A stretch of 64,000 nt of DNA from Branchipolynoe longqiensis (GCA_030323885.1 CM059188.1:108550644-108614643), one strand, 5' to 3'. Counted from the first letter of the stretch, positions 1-11,869 are shown. Notes: generated by a model not told the origin, from the letters alone. Translations and numbers: made by a program.

Positions 1-1670
1 TTGCCCACTCATGGTTCACTCATCGTCCACTCATTGCACACTGATCGTCCACTCATGGTCCACTCATGGTCCACTCATAATCCACTCATTTCCCACTCAT
101 GGTCCATTCATTGCCCACTCATTGCCCACTCATTGCCCACTCAGTACCAACTCATGGTCCAGTTATTGCCAACTAATCATCCACTCATGGCCCACTCATC
201 ATCAACTGATCGTCCACTCATGGTCAACTCATTGCCCACTAATCGTCCACTCCACATCCACTCATCGTCCACTCATCGTCCAGTCATCACCCACCCATCG
301 ATCACTCATTGCCCACTCATTTCCCATTCATTGCCCACTCATTGCCCCCTCATTGCCCACTCATCGTCCACTCATGGTCCACTCATCATCAACTGATCGT
401 CCACTCATGGTCAACTGATTGCCCACTAATCGTCCACTCCTCTTCCACTCATCGTCCACTCATCGTCCAGTCATCACCCACCCATCGACCACTCATTGCC
501 CACTCATCAACCACTCATTGCCATCTCATCATAGACTCATGGTCCACTCATGGTCCACTCATGGTCTACTCATTGCCCACTCATCATCCACTCCTCTTCC
601 ACTCATCATCCACTCATCATCCACCCATCGACCACTCATTGCCCACCCATGGTCCACTCATTGCCCACCCATGGTCCACTCATTGCCTATGGATGGTCCA
701 CTCATTGCCCACTCTTCGTCCACTCATGGTCATCTCATTGTCCACTCATCATATACTCCTCTTCCACTTATCGTCCACTCATCATCCACCCATCGGCCAC
801 TCATTGCCCACTTATGGTCCACTCATTGCCCACTCATGGTCCACTCATTGCTCACTCATTGTCCGCTCCTCTTCCACTCATCATGCACTCATCGTGCACT
901 CATCATCCACCCATCGGCCACTCAGTGCCCACTCATCGTCCACTCATTGCCATCTCATCATCCATGCATTGCCCACTCATGGTCCACTCATCACCCACTC
1001 ATAGACCACTCATAGACCACTCATGGTCCACTCATGGTCTACTCATCATCCACTCATCAACCACTCATTGTCCACTCATTTCCAATTCATTGCCCACACA
1101 GTATCCACTCATTGCCCACTCATGGTCCACTCATGATCCACTCATTGCCCACTCATGGTCCACTCATTGCCCACTCATGGTCCACTCATTTCCCACTCAT
1201 GGTCCACTCATGGTCCACTCATTGCCCACTCATGGTCCACTCATTGTCCACTCATTTCCCACTTATCATCCACTCCGCATCCACTCCTCTTCCACTCATC
1301 ATGCACTTATTGTGCACTCATCATGCACTCATCATCCACTCATTGTCCACTCATTGCCCAGTCATTGACCACTCATTGCCCACTCCCGGTCCACTCTTCA
1401 TCCACTCATGGTCCACTCATTTCCCACTCATGGTCCACTCATTGCCCACTCATCATCCACTCATTGTCCACTCATGGTCCACTCATCGTCCACTCATAAT
1501 CCACTCATGGTGCATTCATTTTGAACTGATCACCTTCTCATGGTGCACTCATTGTACACTTATCCTCCACTCATCACCCACTCATCATCCACTATCGTCC
1601 ACTCATGGTTCACTCATGGTCTACTCATGGTCCAGTCATCATCCACTCATTGTCCACTTCTCGGCCACTC
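1..1670 (+). repeat. 11-bp minisatellite, CCACTCATNGT type
   Basis: The window opens inside an array of ~150 units of roughly CCACTCATGGT, with common variants TTGC, CGTC, CATC and TTTC in the middle. Because 11 is not a multiple of 3, all three plus-strand frames read the same peptide of period 11 (HSLPTHGPLIV-like), and long overlapping frames stay open in parallel. That is a property of the repeat and no evidence of a protein. The array fades out by about 1670 and its left end is outside the window. Confidence 0.95.
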
Positions 1671-1892
1671 ATCGTTTCAGGGCTTTCTGTTGCCTCACTC
1701 ACTAAATTTTCATTTGTGTTGTAATTTCTGTACCTAGGCTATACGTAGATTGTATTTTGCTCTTGGATCCAATAGTATTTCTTAGGACGAGTTGTACGTC
1801 TCTCTTTATGTCATCATGCGTTTTACATATCCCAATTACAACACTCATATAAACACACACATAAATATGTATATATATATATATATCATATA

Positions 1893-2303
1893 AAAAAGTT
1901 GGTTAAACCAAAGTCGGTTAATCCAAATTATCGGTTAATCCAAACAAAATTGTCGGACCCCGGGCCACTCTGGTATGGTTAAACCAAACATTCATGTGGT
2001 TATAAGGTCATCTGAGAGCCCACCAACTTTTTATATAATAAATGGTAGTATTTTGCTGGGTCGCCGAAAAAAGTTTGGATTAACTGGTCGTTTGGTTTAA
2101 CCGAGCTTGGATTAATGGGGTTATACTGTATATACATAAAAAACAATAATCAAAGTGTCCACATACATTGTATATTACATGTGCAATACACACTTACTCA
2201 ACGTCAAAGTCAAAGCCAAAGCTCGGTTAAACCAATGATCGCTTAATCCAAACAAATTTCAAGGGTCTCTTCAAGTTTGGTTTAACGAGGTTATACTGTA
2301 TAT
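1893..2303 (+). mobile_element. pogo-like MITE, family B (GTTAAACCAA)
   Basis: The segment is built from blocks of GGTTAAACCAA, CGGTTAATCCAA and the reverse forms, and ends GGGGTTATACTGTA. CAGTATAACC-type ends next to TA fit non-autonomous relatives of the pogo/Tigger group of Tc1-mariner. Related copies are at 43264-43668, 48076-48572 and 55172-55652. The left terminus of this copy is missing. Confidence 0.7.
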
Positions 2304-2304
2304 A

Positions 2305-2577
2305 CATATATTGGGTGATGACGCAGAACATAACTGGCTCATTCAGTTATTATATATCAATCACTCTCCACTCGGTTGCATGGTTATAAAATCTACAAGG
2401 GATACAATTAATATATATGTTATTCAACCATAGCAGTACGTAGGCAATAATTCACAAATATGCTTGTATACAGTCATCGTTATCCATACATAAATAATAT
2501 GTGTAAACAATCCCACCTCCACTGTTTCTACCCTAAACTTGTTTAAAATAAAATTCCATTTCATTGGGTGATTAAGT
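2305..2577. other. Unassigned AT-rich spacer
   Basis: No gene, RNA or recognised repeat was identified. The spacer runs from the pogo-like repeat to the CT-rich array. Confidence 0.5.
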
Positions 2578-3560
2578 ATGGGCAATTTCGCTACCCTCTC
2601 TGTACTCTTATCTCTACCCTTATCTCTAACCTTATTTCTACCCTTATCTCTACCCTTATCGGTACCATTATATCTACTCTCCATCATTATCTCTACTCTC
2701 TCTACTCCTATGCCTAATTTCTCTACCGGTATCTGTACTCTCTCTTCCTTTATCTGTACTCTCTACCCTTATCTGTACTCTCTCTACGCTTATCTCTGCT
2801 CTCTACCCTTTTCTGAACCCACTGTAGCCTTGTGTATACTCTCTACCCTTATCTCTGGTCTCTACCCTTGTCTGAACTCACTCTACCCTTATCTCCACTC
2901 TCTACCCTTATCTCTAGTCTCTACCCTTATCGGAACTCTGTACCCGTATCTTTTTTTCTTGAAGATTTATACTGCCTATCATGGATAAGTCTGAATAGAC
3001 TTGTTTTCACCATTAGACAGTTTGTCGATTGAAAGCCCGAGCCTACACTTTTACCGACCCAGGGGATTGTTAACCTCCCACACCGCATAGACATGGTATG
3101 AGAGCAACTGGCCTTTGATGATGCTTTAAGTTATACACAGCAGTGGAAATCCAAATTGGCAGAGGTAGGGGAACAGGGAATCGAACCACTGACCTTCAGA
3201 TTAGGCATCCGACCTAGAAAAAAGTCAGACACTCTAACCACTCCGCCGCAGAGAACACCACTTCTCTCTACCCTTATCTATGTTCTCTTTACCCTTATCT
3301 ATGCTCTCTCTTCCTTTATCTGTATTCTCTACCCTTATCTGTACTCTCTCTACCCTTATCTCTACTCTCTCTACCCTTATATGAACTCTCTCTACCCTTA
3401 TCACTACTCTCTACCCTTATCTCTGTTCTTTCTACCCTTATCTGTACTCTCTCTACCCATATCTCTACTCTCTACCCTTATCTCTGTTCTTTCTACCCTT
3501 ATCTGTACTCTCTGTTCCTTTATCTCTACTCTCTCTACTCTCTCTCACACCCTCTCCCCA
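2578..3560 (+). repeat. CT-rich tandem repeat, CTCTACCCTTATC unit
   Basis: Pyrimidine-rich units of CTCTACCCTTATCTGTA-type, about 17-19 bp, form two blocks (about 2590-2960 and 3262-3560). They are separated by a reverse-oriented SINE B copy, so the SINE inserted into a pre-existing array. The overlapping reading frames (LYPYLYSL-type) are repeat translations. Confidence 0.85.
2966..3262 (-). mobile_element. SINE B copy (tRNA Ser/Leu-like head)
   Basis: On the minus strand this reads from a tRNA-like head with an A-box-like GCGGAGTGGTTAGAG and a B-box-like GGTTCGATTCC, through a body, to an A-rich tail near 2966. It matches 34804-35128 and 42386-42700. The insertion splits the CT-rich array. 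Confidence 0.8.
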
Positions 3561-4040
3561 CCCGCTCTCTACCCTCTTTCATTTCTCCACTTCCACTTTT
3601 ACCACCTTCCAGTACCCCAAATACCTCTACCCCACCCCCCACCACTTCTTTCCACAACCCCCGCTCACCCGCCTCCAACCACCGCCACAAGATGTCGCCA
3701 CACGTCTGTCCCCTTTTAAAACAAACTAAACTTACATCCGCTTCCTTCCTTTCCTCATTTCCTCATATCTTTTTAGCGATTCCCAATCGGCTAGCTGTGT
3801 AATCCCCCTAGGCCCGATCGCCGTTTTCTCTGTTCCGCCCCATCCCTCCGCCTCCCTCCCCCTCCCCTCCCCCTCCCCAGCCCCGGCTCCGCCTCCACCT
3901 TCATTTTGCATTTCGCATTCGCGCGGGGAGAACGCGGGCCGCCCCGACGCGGCCCTAAACTCCTTACCAGAGAGATGGATGGTGGTAATATTAGATTCAT
4001 TACCGTATTAACCCCATCAAAAATGTTTCGGACGCCGCTC
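3560..4040. other. GC-rich unassigned stretch
   Basis: C-rich low-complexity sequence to about 3700, then mixed sequence with CpG-rich parts near 3900-3960. On the minus strand a donor-like CTCTCTG|GTAAGG lies near 3970, but no exon could be supported around it. Confidence 0.4.
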
Positions 4041-4049
4041 AGTCGTCGT

Positions 4050-5060
4050 TGATGCGATGGTGTGTGTGAGTGTGGGTCTGTGTGTGTGTGTCTGGGTGTG
4101 TCTGTGGTGGGTGAGTCTGCGTGTGTGTCTGTGTGTGTCTGTGGTGTGTGTATGTGTGTGTCTGTGTGTGAATGTGTTTGTCTGTGGTGTGTGTGTCTGT
4201 GTGTGTGTCTCGGTGTGTCTCGGTGTGTCTGTGGTGGCTGAGTCTGTGTGTGTCTGGGTGTGTCTGTGGTGGGTGAGCCTGTGTGTGTCTGGGTGTGTCT
4301 GTGGTGTGTGAGTCTGCGTGTCTGTCTGTGTGTGTCTGTGGTGTGTGTATGTGTGTGTCTGTGTGTGACTGTGTTTGTCTGTGGTGCGTGTGTCTGGGTG
4401 TGTCTGGGTGGGTCTGTGGTGTGTATATGTGTGTATGTGTGTGTCTTTCTGTGTTTGTGTGTGTCTGTGTATGTATGTGTGTATCTGTGTGTGTCTGTGT
4501 ATGTAAATGTGTGTCTGTGAATGTATGTGTGTGTCTGTGTGTGTTTGTGTGTGTATCTGTGTGTGTCTGTGTGTGTGTCTGTATATGTGTGTGTCTGTAC
4601 ATGTGGGTGTGTCTGTAGGGCCAGGCAGTAGCTGTGTATGGGTCGGTCGGACGAGTAGCTGTGATTGTGAATGTGAGTGTGAATTTGGATGTGAATTTTG
4701 CTGTTGTATCAATGCAGTCTTTGTCGCATCGCGACCGACAGCATGATGATGATGATGATCAATGTGGCTGTGGGTGTGGCTGTGGTCGTGGGTGTGGATC
4801 TGAATGTGGGTGTGGTTGTGACTGCGAGTGTGGGGTGTGGGGGTGGATGTGGGGGTGGGTGCATGAGGTAGTGTGGTGAGGTGTAGGTGATGTGGTGTGG
4901 GTGAGGTGTGGATGGGTTGTGGGTGATGAGGTGTGGGTGATGTGGGGTGATGTGATGTCGATGCGGTGGTGTGATGAGGTGTGGGTGAAGTGGTGTGATG
5001 AGGTGTGGGTGAAGTGGTGTGATGAGGTGTGGCCGAGGTGTGGTGTGGTGTAAGTGAGTG
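4050..5060 (+). repeat. GT-rich and GGTGTG arrays
   Basis: TGTGTCTG-type repeats (4060-4620) pass into GATGTGGGT- and GTGGTGTGATGAGGT-type repeats (4740-5060). Long open frames on both strands (VCVCV-type forward, HTHTH-type reverse) are repeat translations. Confidence 0.9.
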
Positions 5061-5099
5061 GGGTGAAAGGGTGGTGAGATGTAGGGTGTCAAAATAAAT

Positions 5100-5340
5100 T
5101 GTGGGGGGAAAGGCAAATGAGATGGGGGACGGGTTGCAGAAGAGGTGGGGGTGGGAGCTGGAGGGGGGGGGGAGCGACGTGTCAGTGGCTGCCGCCAGGA
5201 GGCGTGTAGAGTGGGGAGGGGCGGGTGGGGGGAGTAGTGGTGGTGGGCAGGGAGGTGGGGGGGGGGGGCGGGTCGGCAGGGAGAGGAGGGGCGGGTGGTG
5301 AGGGGAGGAGTGTGTGTAGGACGATTTGGACGATAAACTC
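5100..5340 (+). repeat. G-rich low-complexity tract
   Basis: The tract is dominated by GGGG runs interrupted by A or T, with G-quadruplex potential on the plus strand. There is no gene signal. Confidence 0.75.
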
Positions 5341-5349
5341 TAGAAAAAA

Positions 5350-6010
5350 ATGAGATGCAGTGAGGCCCAGCCGGTGACTGTAGGTGTGAGTGGTGGTGTG
5401 GAAGTGGACGTGTGGGTGTGGATGCATGGGCTGTGATGTAGGTGTGAAGGTGTGGGTGTGGAGGCTTCGGTGGTTGTGAAGGTGTGCATGGTTTTGTGGG
5501 CGTGGAGGTCTTGGAGGTGTGGGTGTCGAAGGTATGGGTATGGGAGGTGTGGATGAGTGTGGGTGGTGGTATGGGTGGTGGTTTGGTTGTGGAGATGTGG
5601 GTGGTGGGGTGGGTGTGAAGGTGTTGAAGGTATGGGTGTCGGAGGTATGGGTATGGGAGGGGTGGGTGTGTGTGGGTGGTGGTGTGGGTGGTGTGGGTGT
5701 GGAGATGTGGGTGGTGAGGTTGGTGTGAAGATGTTGGAGGTATGGGTGTCGGAGGTATGGGTATGGGAGATGTGGATGTATGTGGGTGGTGGTGTGGGTG
5801 GTGGTGTGGGTGTGGAGATGTGGGTGGTGGGGTGTGTGTGAAGGTGTGGGAGGTGTGGGTGTGAAGGTGTGGAGATGGGGGTGGTGGTGCGGGTGTGGCG
5901 GTGTGGGTGATGGTATGGGTGTGAAGGTGTGCAGGTGTGGGTGGTGGTGCGGGGGTGGAGGTGTGGCTGATGGTATGGGTGTGAAGGTGTGGGTGTGGAG
6001 GTGTGAATAT
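5350..6010 (+). repeat. GGTGTGGGTGTGAAGGTGT-type array
   Basis: Irregular repeats of GTGGGTGTGAAGGTGTGG with longer-range repetition (for example the GTATGGGTATGGGAGGTGTGG phrase near 5530, 5640 and 5750). It ends where a family C MITE begins. Confidence 0.85.
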
Positions 6011-6045
6011 CTACAATCTTAGCCATTTAAAATAAAAGTTACTTC

Positions 6046-6405
6046 AAATTAAAGTTGCATAGTCCGATGGTTTTGAATCTCTGTATTTTTTCTGAGATGA
6101 ATATATTAGATCGATCAATCGTATCTACTTTACATTAATTCAAAGTTACTTTTATTTTAAATGGTAAACATTTGAGATATTTTGAGTGCAAACATGGAAA
6201 ATTAGTTTTGGCAAGCTTGCCAAAAATCTGACACCATAGACTTCTGCAGTAACAGGTTCTGTTAAATTGACTCAGTATTGCATTCTACGCAGAAACAAAT
6301 GCTCAATAAGTGCATCAGTATCTAAGTTAGATATGTAAAATCAAATCTAGATAATTGGTTTGGTTTTGAAAATTTGATATTTCATCGGACTATGCAGCTT
6401 TGAAG
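6046..6405 (+). mobile_element. MITE family C (GCATAGTCCGATG ends)
   Basis: The element starts AAGTTGCATAGTCCGATGG and ends CATCGGACTATGCAGCTTT, so its ends are inverted repeats of about 20 bp around ~320 bp of AT-rich, non-coding sequence. It is the commonest MITE in the window. Other copies are at 16193-16525, 18092-18683, 20160-20513, 24155-24494 and 54483-54806, plus fragments. The superfamily was not determined. Confidence 0.85.
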
Positions 6406-6752
6406 TAAAGTAAATTGTAACGATCAATCTAATGATAACTGGACCAGAGATCCTTGGGCCTGAAGTCCCATATCTGGCAATATCTGCTTAATATTGTTGA
6501 TCAGATAGTGACTGCACGCAGGTGGCGCCGCAGTGACTGAGAACAGAACTAGAGGAGTGCATAATTCAACTACATGCACAATACAGTAGTGAGTAGAGTA
6601 GTAGCAGAGATGTCAACATTGTGTGACCAAAAATAGGAAGAATTTAACATATTAATGGGAAAATACAGTTTTGTGTGGAAACACGTCCCATGACAATCGG
6701 ACATATATGATTTATCATGACCTAGTATAATCATGCAATATATAATATGTAC
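6406..6752. other. Unassigned spacer
   Basis: No gene was identified. It contains one GCAGGTGGCGCCGC sequence at 6518-6531 that resembles an insect/vertebrate CTCF core. Confidence 0.5.
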
Positions 6753-6999
6753 ACATGAAGAGTTAGGCCACAAAACCACGTAAACACCAATCCAGAAATG
6801 TAGTTTAAAAAAAAGGTTTTTTTAGATGAAAATAATGTTAATTCTCATTAATTCCACTTTTAATATGACCATATGGGTACGGAGCAATGAATAAAAAAGT
6901 AGGAACATAAATAAACTAACTCTTTGAAGGTTTGATTCCAATGTTTATCTCCATTTTTGGATCGGCGTTTAGGTGGTTTTGCGTCTGAACTCTTCAGAT
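6753..6999. mobile_element. MITE family D (GAAGAGTTCAGGCGC ends)
   Basis: The left end resembles GAAGAGTT..GGC..CAAAACCACG and the right end is the inverse (CGTTTAGGTGGTTTTGCG, then CTGAACTCTTC), giving ~40-bp imperfect inverted ends on a ~245-bp unit. Related copies lie at 18374-18609 and 21196-21436. Confidence 0.8.
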
Positions 7000-7285
7000 A
7001 ATTATATTATATACTTGTTCATACATACAAGTCCCACCATGTATCCCACCATGTGTCTATGTGTCAGTTTCTAGGCTCTGCTAGCCATCGTGAGCTGTTG
7101 ATGTCTTCAAGCTGCTGTTTATAGCTGGTTTTACCCGTGAAAGTGAAAATCAGGAGATTTTCACATGAAATCGTAATATCGGAAGAGACTAACCAAAATC
7201 GAAAGTCTTCCAACAAAATCGGAGCAACTGGCATCTCTGTAGTCGCTGTTTATATTCATAAAATGCATTATATAGCACATAAATG
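7000..7285. other. Unassigned spacer
   Basis: No gene, RNA or clear repeat was recognised. Confidence 0.5.
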
Positions 7286-7289
7286 TACT

Positions 7290-8510
7290 ATGTGACAGAT
7301 ATGTGTATGTGTGTATGTTTGTATGTGTGCATGTTTGTATGTGTGTATGTGTGTATGTGTGTATGTGTACATGTGTATGTGTGTATGTGTGCATGTGTGT
7401 ATGTTTGCATGTGTGTATGTGTGCATGTGTGTATGTTTGTATCTGTGTATGTGTGCATGCATGCATGTGTACATGTGTGCATGTGTGTATGTGTATATGT
7501 GTGTATGTGTGCATGTGTGCATGTGTGTATGTGGTTATGTGTGTATGTATGTGTGTGCATGTGTGCATGTGTACATGTGTGCATGTGCATATGTTTGTAT
7601 GTGTATATGTGTGTGCACGTGTGTGCATGTATGTATTTGGGTATGTGTGTATGTGTGTATGTTTGCATGTGTGTATGTGTGCAGGTATGTGCATGTGTGT
7701 ATGTTGTAGGTGTGCAGGTGTGCATGTGTGTATGTGTGTATGGGTGTATGTGTGTATGTGTGCATGTGTGCATGTGTGTATGTGTGTATGTGTATGTATG
7801 CATGTGTGTATGTGTGTATGTGTATGTGTGTATGTGTATGTGGGTAGGTGTGTATGTGTGTATGCGTGTGTGCGTGTGTGCGTGTGTGTGTGTGTGCGTG
7901 TGCGTGTGTGCGTGTGTGCATGTGTGTGTGTGTGCATGTGTGTATGTGTGTGCATGTGTGCGTGTGTGCATGTGTGCGTATGTGCGTGTGTGCGTGTGTG
8001 CGTGTGTGCGTGTGTGCGTGTGTGCGTGTGTGCGTGTGTGCGTGTGTGCGTGTGTGTGTGTGGTGTGTGCGTGTGTGCGTGTGTGCTGTGTGCATGTGTG
8101 TGTATGTGTGCATGTGTGCTGTGTGCATGTGTGATGTGTGCATGTGTGTATGTGTGCATGTGTGCATATGTGCATGTGTGCATGTGTGCATGTGTGCATG
8201 TGTATGTGTGTATGTGTGTATGTGTGCATGTGTGCATGTGTGCATGTGTGCATGTGTGTATGTGTGCATGTGTGCATGTGTGTATGTGTGCATGTGTGCA
8301 TGTGTGCATGTGTGTATGTGTGTATGTGTGTATGTGTGTATGTGTGTATGTGTGTATGTGTGTATGTGTGTATGTGTGTATGTGTGTATGTGGGTATGTG
8401 TGTATGTGTGTATGTGTGTATGTGTGCATGTGTGCATGTGTGCATGTGTGCATGTGTGCATGTGTGCATGTGTGCATGTGGGCATGTGCATATGCGTGTA
8501 TGTGTGTGCC
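7290..8510 (+). repeat. 1.2-kb TGTGTATG/TGTGCATG microsatellite
   Basis: A nearly pure array of TGTGTATG and TGTGCATG octamers, with a purer TGTGTGCG core near 7860-8060. All six frames stay open over long distances (CMCVCVYV forward, HTHIHTYT reverse), which is a repeat effect. Confidence 0.95.
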
Positions 8511-8649
8511 TTGCACGGATCGTGAGTGCATTCACTTCTGCGGGCTAGAAACTTGTAAATGATATATGTTGTGGCGATTCAATCAAACATCCATCAGGAA
8601 CGCTACTGGCGCTGTCAGTGTTTGGAGTGTGGCTGTGATAGGTGTGGGT

Positions 8650-9380
8650 GTGTGGGAAGCAGATGGTAGAGGAGGGGGAGGGGTGGGAAGTGCGGGAACG
8701 GGGGAGTGGGTTAGTGGGAAAGAAGAAAAGGGGAGACGGAGGGGGTGGAGCAGGAAGGAGATAGGGAGAGGGGTAACTGGGATTAGAATATTGGGAGAGG
8801 AAGGGAGAAGAGAGGAAGGGGGGGGGGGAGTGGGATCGGGGATGGCGACAGGGGGAGAGGGGAGATGGGAGAGGGGAGAGGGGAGGGGGTAGAGGGGGGA
8901 GGGGGGAGGGGAGGGGGAGAGGGGAGAGGGGAGAGGGAGGGGGGGAGAGGGGAGAGGGGGAGGGGGAGAGGGGAGGGGGAGGGGGAGGGTGGGGCAGGGG
9001 GGCAGGGGGCGGGGGGGAGAGGGTGGCTGGCTGGCATGGGGCGGGGAGGGAGAGTGGGAAGGGGGGGGGGGGGATGGGGCGGTGAGGGAGAGGTGGCAGG
9101 GGGGCATGGGGCGGGGAGGGGGAGGTGGCAGGGGGGCATGGGGCGGGGAGGGAGAGGTGGCAGGCTGGCAGGGGGCGGGGAGGGAGAGGTGGCAGGGGGG
9201 CATGGGGCGGGGAGGGAGAGGTGGCAGGGGGGCATGGGGTGGGGAGGGAGAGGTGGCAGGCTGGCATGGGGTGGAGAGGGAGAGGTGGCAGGGGGGCATG
9301 GGGCAGGGAGGGGGAGGTGGCAGGGGAGCGGGGCGGGAAGGGAGAGGTGGCAGGGGGGGGGGGCGGGGCGGGGAGGGTCC
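8650..9380 (+). repeat. G-rich minisatellite with 32-bp units
   Basis: GGGAGAGG-rich sequence leads into about ten units of a 32-bp repeat from ~9020 to 9360 (phrases GGAGGGAGAGGTGGCAGG and CATGGGGCGG). Runs of three or more G every few bases give strong G-quadruplex potential on the plus strand. Confidence 0.9.
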
Positions 9381-9755
9381 TGCGTGAAAAGCTGCGAATC
9401 GCTATGCCTGAACCCCATTAAGGTGACCGACCATTCCACACTCAACGCTGACTAATTCCAAAGTCCCACCTAATGACCAATATCCAAAACAAGTATAGCT
9501 ACTAATGATAGGTTCCAAGTCCAGTTGAGACTAAATGAAATGGAATTAAATTCTGCTTAATTCAGATGTGGATGGGTGAGGTGTGAGTGTATGAGGTATG
9601 GGTGGCTAGGTGGTTGGGTGTGTGGGGGGGGGGGGTGTTAGTGTGTTGGTGTATATGTGTGTGTGTGGGTGTGGGTGGGTGAGGTATGGGGATGAACTGT
9701 GTGTGTGGGTTGGCATGAGGGAGGTGGGTGCTGGAGGTGGAGGGAGGGAAGGGGC
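9381..9755. other. Spacer with short GT repeat
   Basis: Unassigned sequence to ~9570, then GTGTG/GGGTG low-complexity sequence to 9755. No gene was seen. Confidence 0.5.
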
Positions 9756-9978
9756 GCCGGTGTAGTAAGTTCAAAACACTACCCCACAAAAACACTACGG
9801 TAGTGTTTTCAACCTAGGTTCAAAACACTACGGTAGTGTTTTCAACCTGGTTGATGGTAAGTTCAAAACACTACTGTGGCCACGCTCAAAACACTATCCG
9901 TAAGTTCAAAACACTACCTTTAAGTTCAAAACACTACTCTATTTTCTTAGGGTGGAGCAGTATGTAGTAATGTGGGTC

Positions 9979-10331
9979 AGCCGGTTGCTGGATGTTATTT
10001 AACATCCTAGCATCATCTAAGGTCATATCAGGATGGGTATCGACTTGTGACAGTGCGCACTCATGGGACTTTATAGTGCTGCCCAACTGAGAGACCACGC
10101 TGTCAGAACCATGACCTGATATCCCACTCAGTAACATTATCCTGACACTGAGCCAATCAGTCCTTGCCCTATCCTAATAATGGCGAGCGGCTGGCTAGGA
10201 AGTGACAAGTATAACTTTTTATGTCACTGGTTTGACTCGACCAGGGTTCGAACCCACAAACCCATGGGTTCGGATCCCCCAATCTCCCAAAGCAGGAGAG
10301 GGTTGCTCAACTCATTCGGCCATCCCATCTG
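9979..10331 (-). mobile_element. SINE A copy
   Basis: On the minus strand a tRNA-like head (GATGGCCGAATGAGTTGAGC, B box near GGTTCGAACC) leads into the conserved body (CAAGGACTG, AGTGTCAGGATAATG, ATATGACCTTAGATG). It matches about 22 other copies or fragments in the window. Confidence 0.85.
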
Positions 10332-11210
10332 CTCTTCTCACAGACACAGAGACACACACAGAAACACACACACAGACACAGAGACACAGACACAGACACA
10401 GTGACACACACACAGACACACACACAGACACAGAGACACACACACAGAGACACAGAGACACACACACAGATACAGAGATACACACACAGACACAAACCCA
10501 TGGGTTCGGATCCCCCAATCTCCCAAAGCAGGAGAGGGTTGCTCAACTCATTAGGCCATCCCATCTGCTCTTCTCACAGACACAGAGACACACACAGAGA
10601 CACACACAGAGACACACACATAGACACAGATACACACACATACAGAGACACAGTGACACAGAGACACACACACACAGACACACACAAAGACACAGAGACA
10701 CACACAGACACACACAGACACACAGATACACAAAGACACAGTGACACACACACAGACACACACAGACACAGAGACACACACACAGACACACACACAGATA
10801 CAGAGATACACACACGTACAGACACACACACAGACACAGAGACACACACAGACACACACAGACACAGAGACACATACAGAGACACAGAGACACACACACA
10901 GAGACACACACAGACACACACAGACAAAGAGACACACACAGAGACATGGAGACACACACACATACACAGAGACACACACAGACACAGACACACACATAGA
11001 GACACAGAGACACACATAGACACACACAGACACACACAGAGACAGAGAGACACACACATAGACACAGAGACACACATACAGACACAGAGACAGACACACA
11101 CACAGAAACACACATACACAGAGACAGACACACAGACACAGAGACACACACACAGACACACACAGAGACACACAGACACAGACACAGAGACACACACACA
11201 GACACACACA
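10332..11210 (+). repeat. ACACACAGAGACACAGAC microsatellite
   Basis: CA/GA-rich array of ACACAGAC and ACAGAGAC units. An ~80-bp piece of the adjoining SINE A head (10250-10331) is repeated inside it at 10493-10571, so the array and the SINE head were co-duplicated. Long frames (HTQTHTDT) are repeat translations. Confidence 0.9.
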
Positions 11211-11225
11211 GGGAGGGAGGGAGGG

Positions 11226-11435
11226 ATGACGTTTGACGTTCGTGGTGCACACGCCGCAGCGCTATCAGCGTATACTACTAATACGTGCTTCAAACGCCGC
11301 AGCACTATCAGCGTATACTAATACATGGTGCACACGCCGCAGCGCTATCAGCATATACTACTAATACGTGCTTCAAACGCCGCAGCACTATCAGCGTATA
11401 CTACTAATACATGCTTCAAAACGCCGCAGCAGGGT
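11226..11435. repeat. ~50-bp tandem repeat (CGCCGCAGCACTATCAGCG)
   Basis: About four to five units sharing CGCCGCAGC.CTATCAGCGTA, TACTACTAATACGTGCTTC. It lies inside the 9756-11616 transposon-like unit. Confidence 0.8.
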
Positions 11436-11616
11436 CAGCTAATGTTTTGAACTTGGGTAGTGTTTTGAACGTACGTAGTGGTAGTGTTTTGAACTTAACA
11501 GTAGTGTTTTGAACTTAAGTTCAAAACACTACCGTCGTGTTTTGAACGTAGGTTCAAAACACTACCGTAGTGTTTTGAACGGCGTAGTGTTTTGAACGTC
11601 CTACACCGGTGCTGGA

Positions 11617-11869
11617 TGTGTTAGTATATATATGTGTGTGTGGGGGGGGGGGGGGGGGGGTCCTGTGTGTTTATTGCAAGTAAATTATTAATGGAATGAT
11701 ATGTGCTGTACAAGCAATTATATGAGTATAATTATCCGGAAACCAATTATCTAAGGACACAGTTCATATTAAGCTGACACTACACCAACTAATTGACACT
11801 ATTGGGTGGGGGGGGGGGGGGAATAAGGAAAAAGGCAGCCTAAGAGCCCAACAACAGTCCAGGGGAGGC
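11617..11869. other. Spacer with G tracts
   Basis: Contains poly-G at 11643-11660 and 11808-11820. No gene was seen. Confidence 0.5.

Larger units (their letters stand above)
9756..11616. mobile_element. Transposon-like unit with TTCAAAACACTAC subterminal repeats
   Basis: Left end GCCGGTGTAGTAAGTTCAAA and right end TTTGAACGTCCTACACCGGT are inverted repeats. Inside both ends are many copies of TTCAAAACACTAC in both orientations (9770-9945 and 11440-11600). The ~1.86-kb body has no coding sequence; it holds a SINE A copy, a CA-rich array and a ~50-bp tandem repeat. Dense subterminal repeats are typical of transposase binding regions in some DNA transposons. No target duplication was convincing. 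Confidence 0.65.

Noticed and set aside
3965..4000. CTCTCTG|GTAAGG as a donor of a short first exon on the minus strand
   Set aside because: A short ATG frame precedes it but there is no partner acceptor or recognisable protein.
4017..6026. Histidine/threonine-rich and valine/cysteine-rich frames
   Set aside because: GT-rich low complexity; no start context, splice signals or conserved motif.
7161..8562. Long overlapping frames (HTHIHTYT, CVCVYVCM) up to about 450 codons
   Set aside because: They are translations of a TGTGTATG/TGTGCATG array, open in nearly every frame on both strands, with no codon structure or domain.
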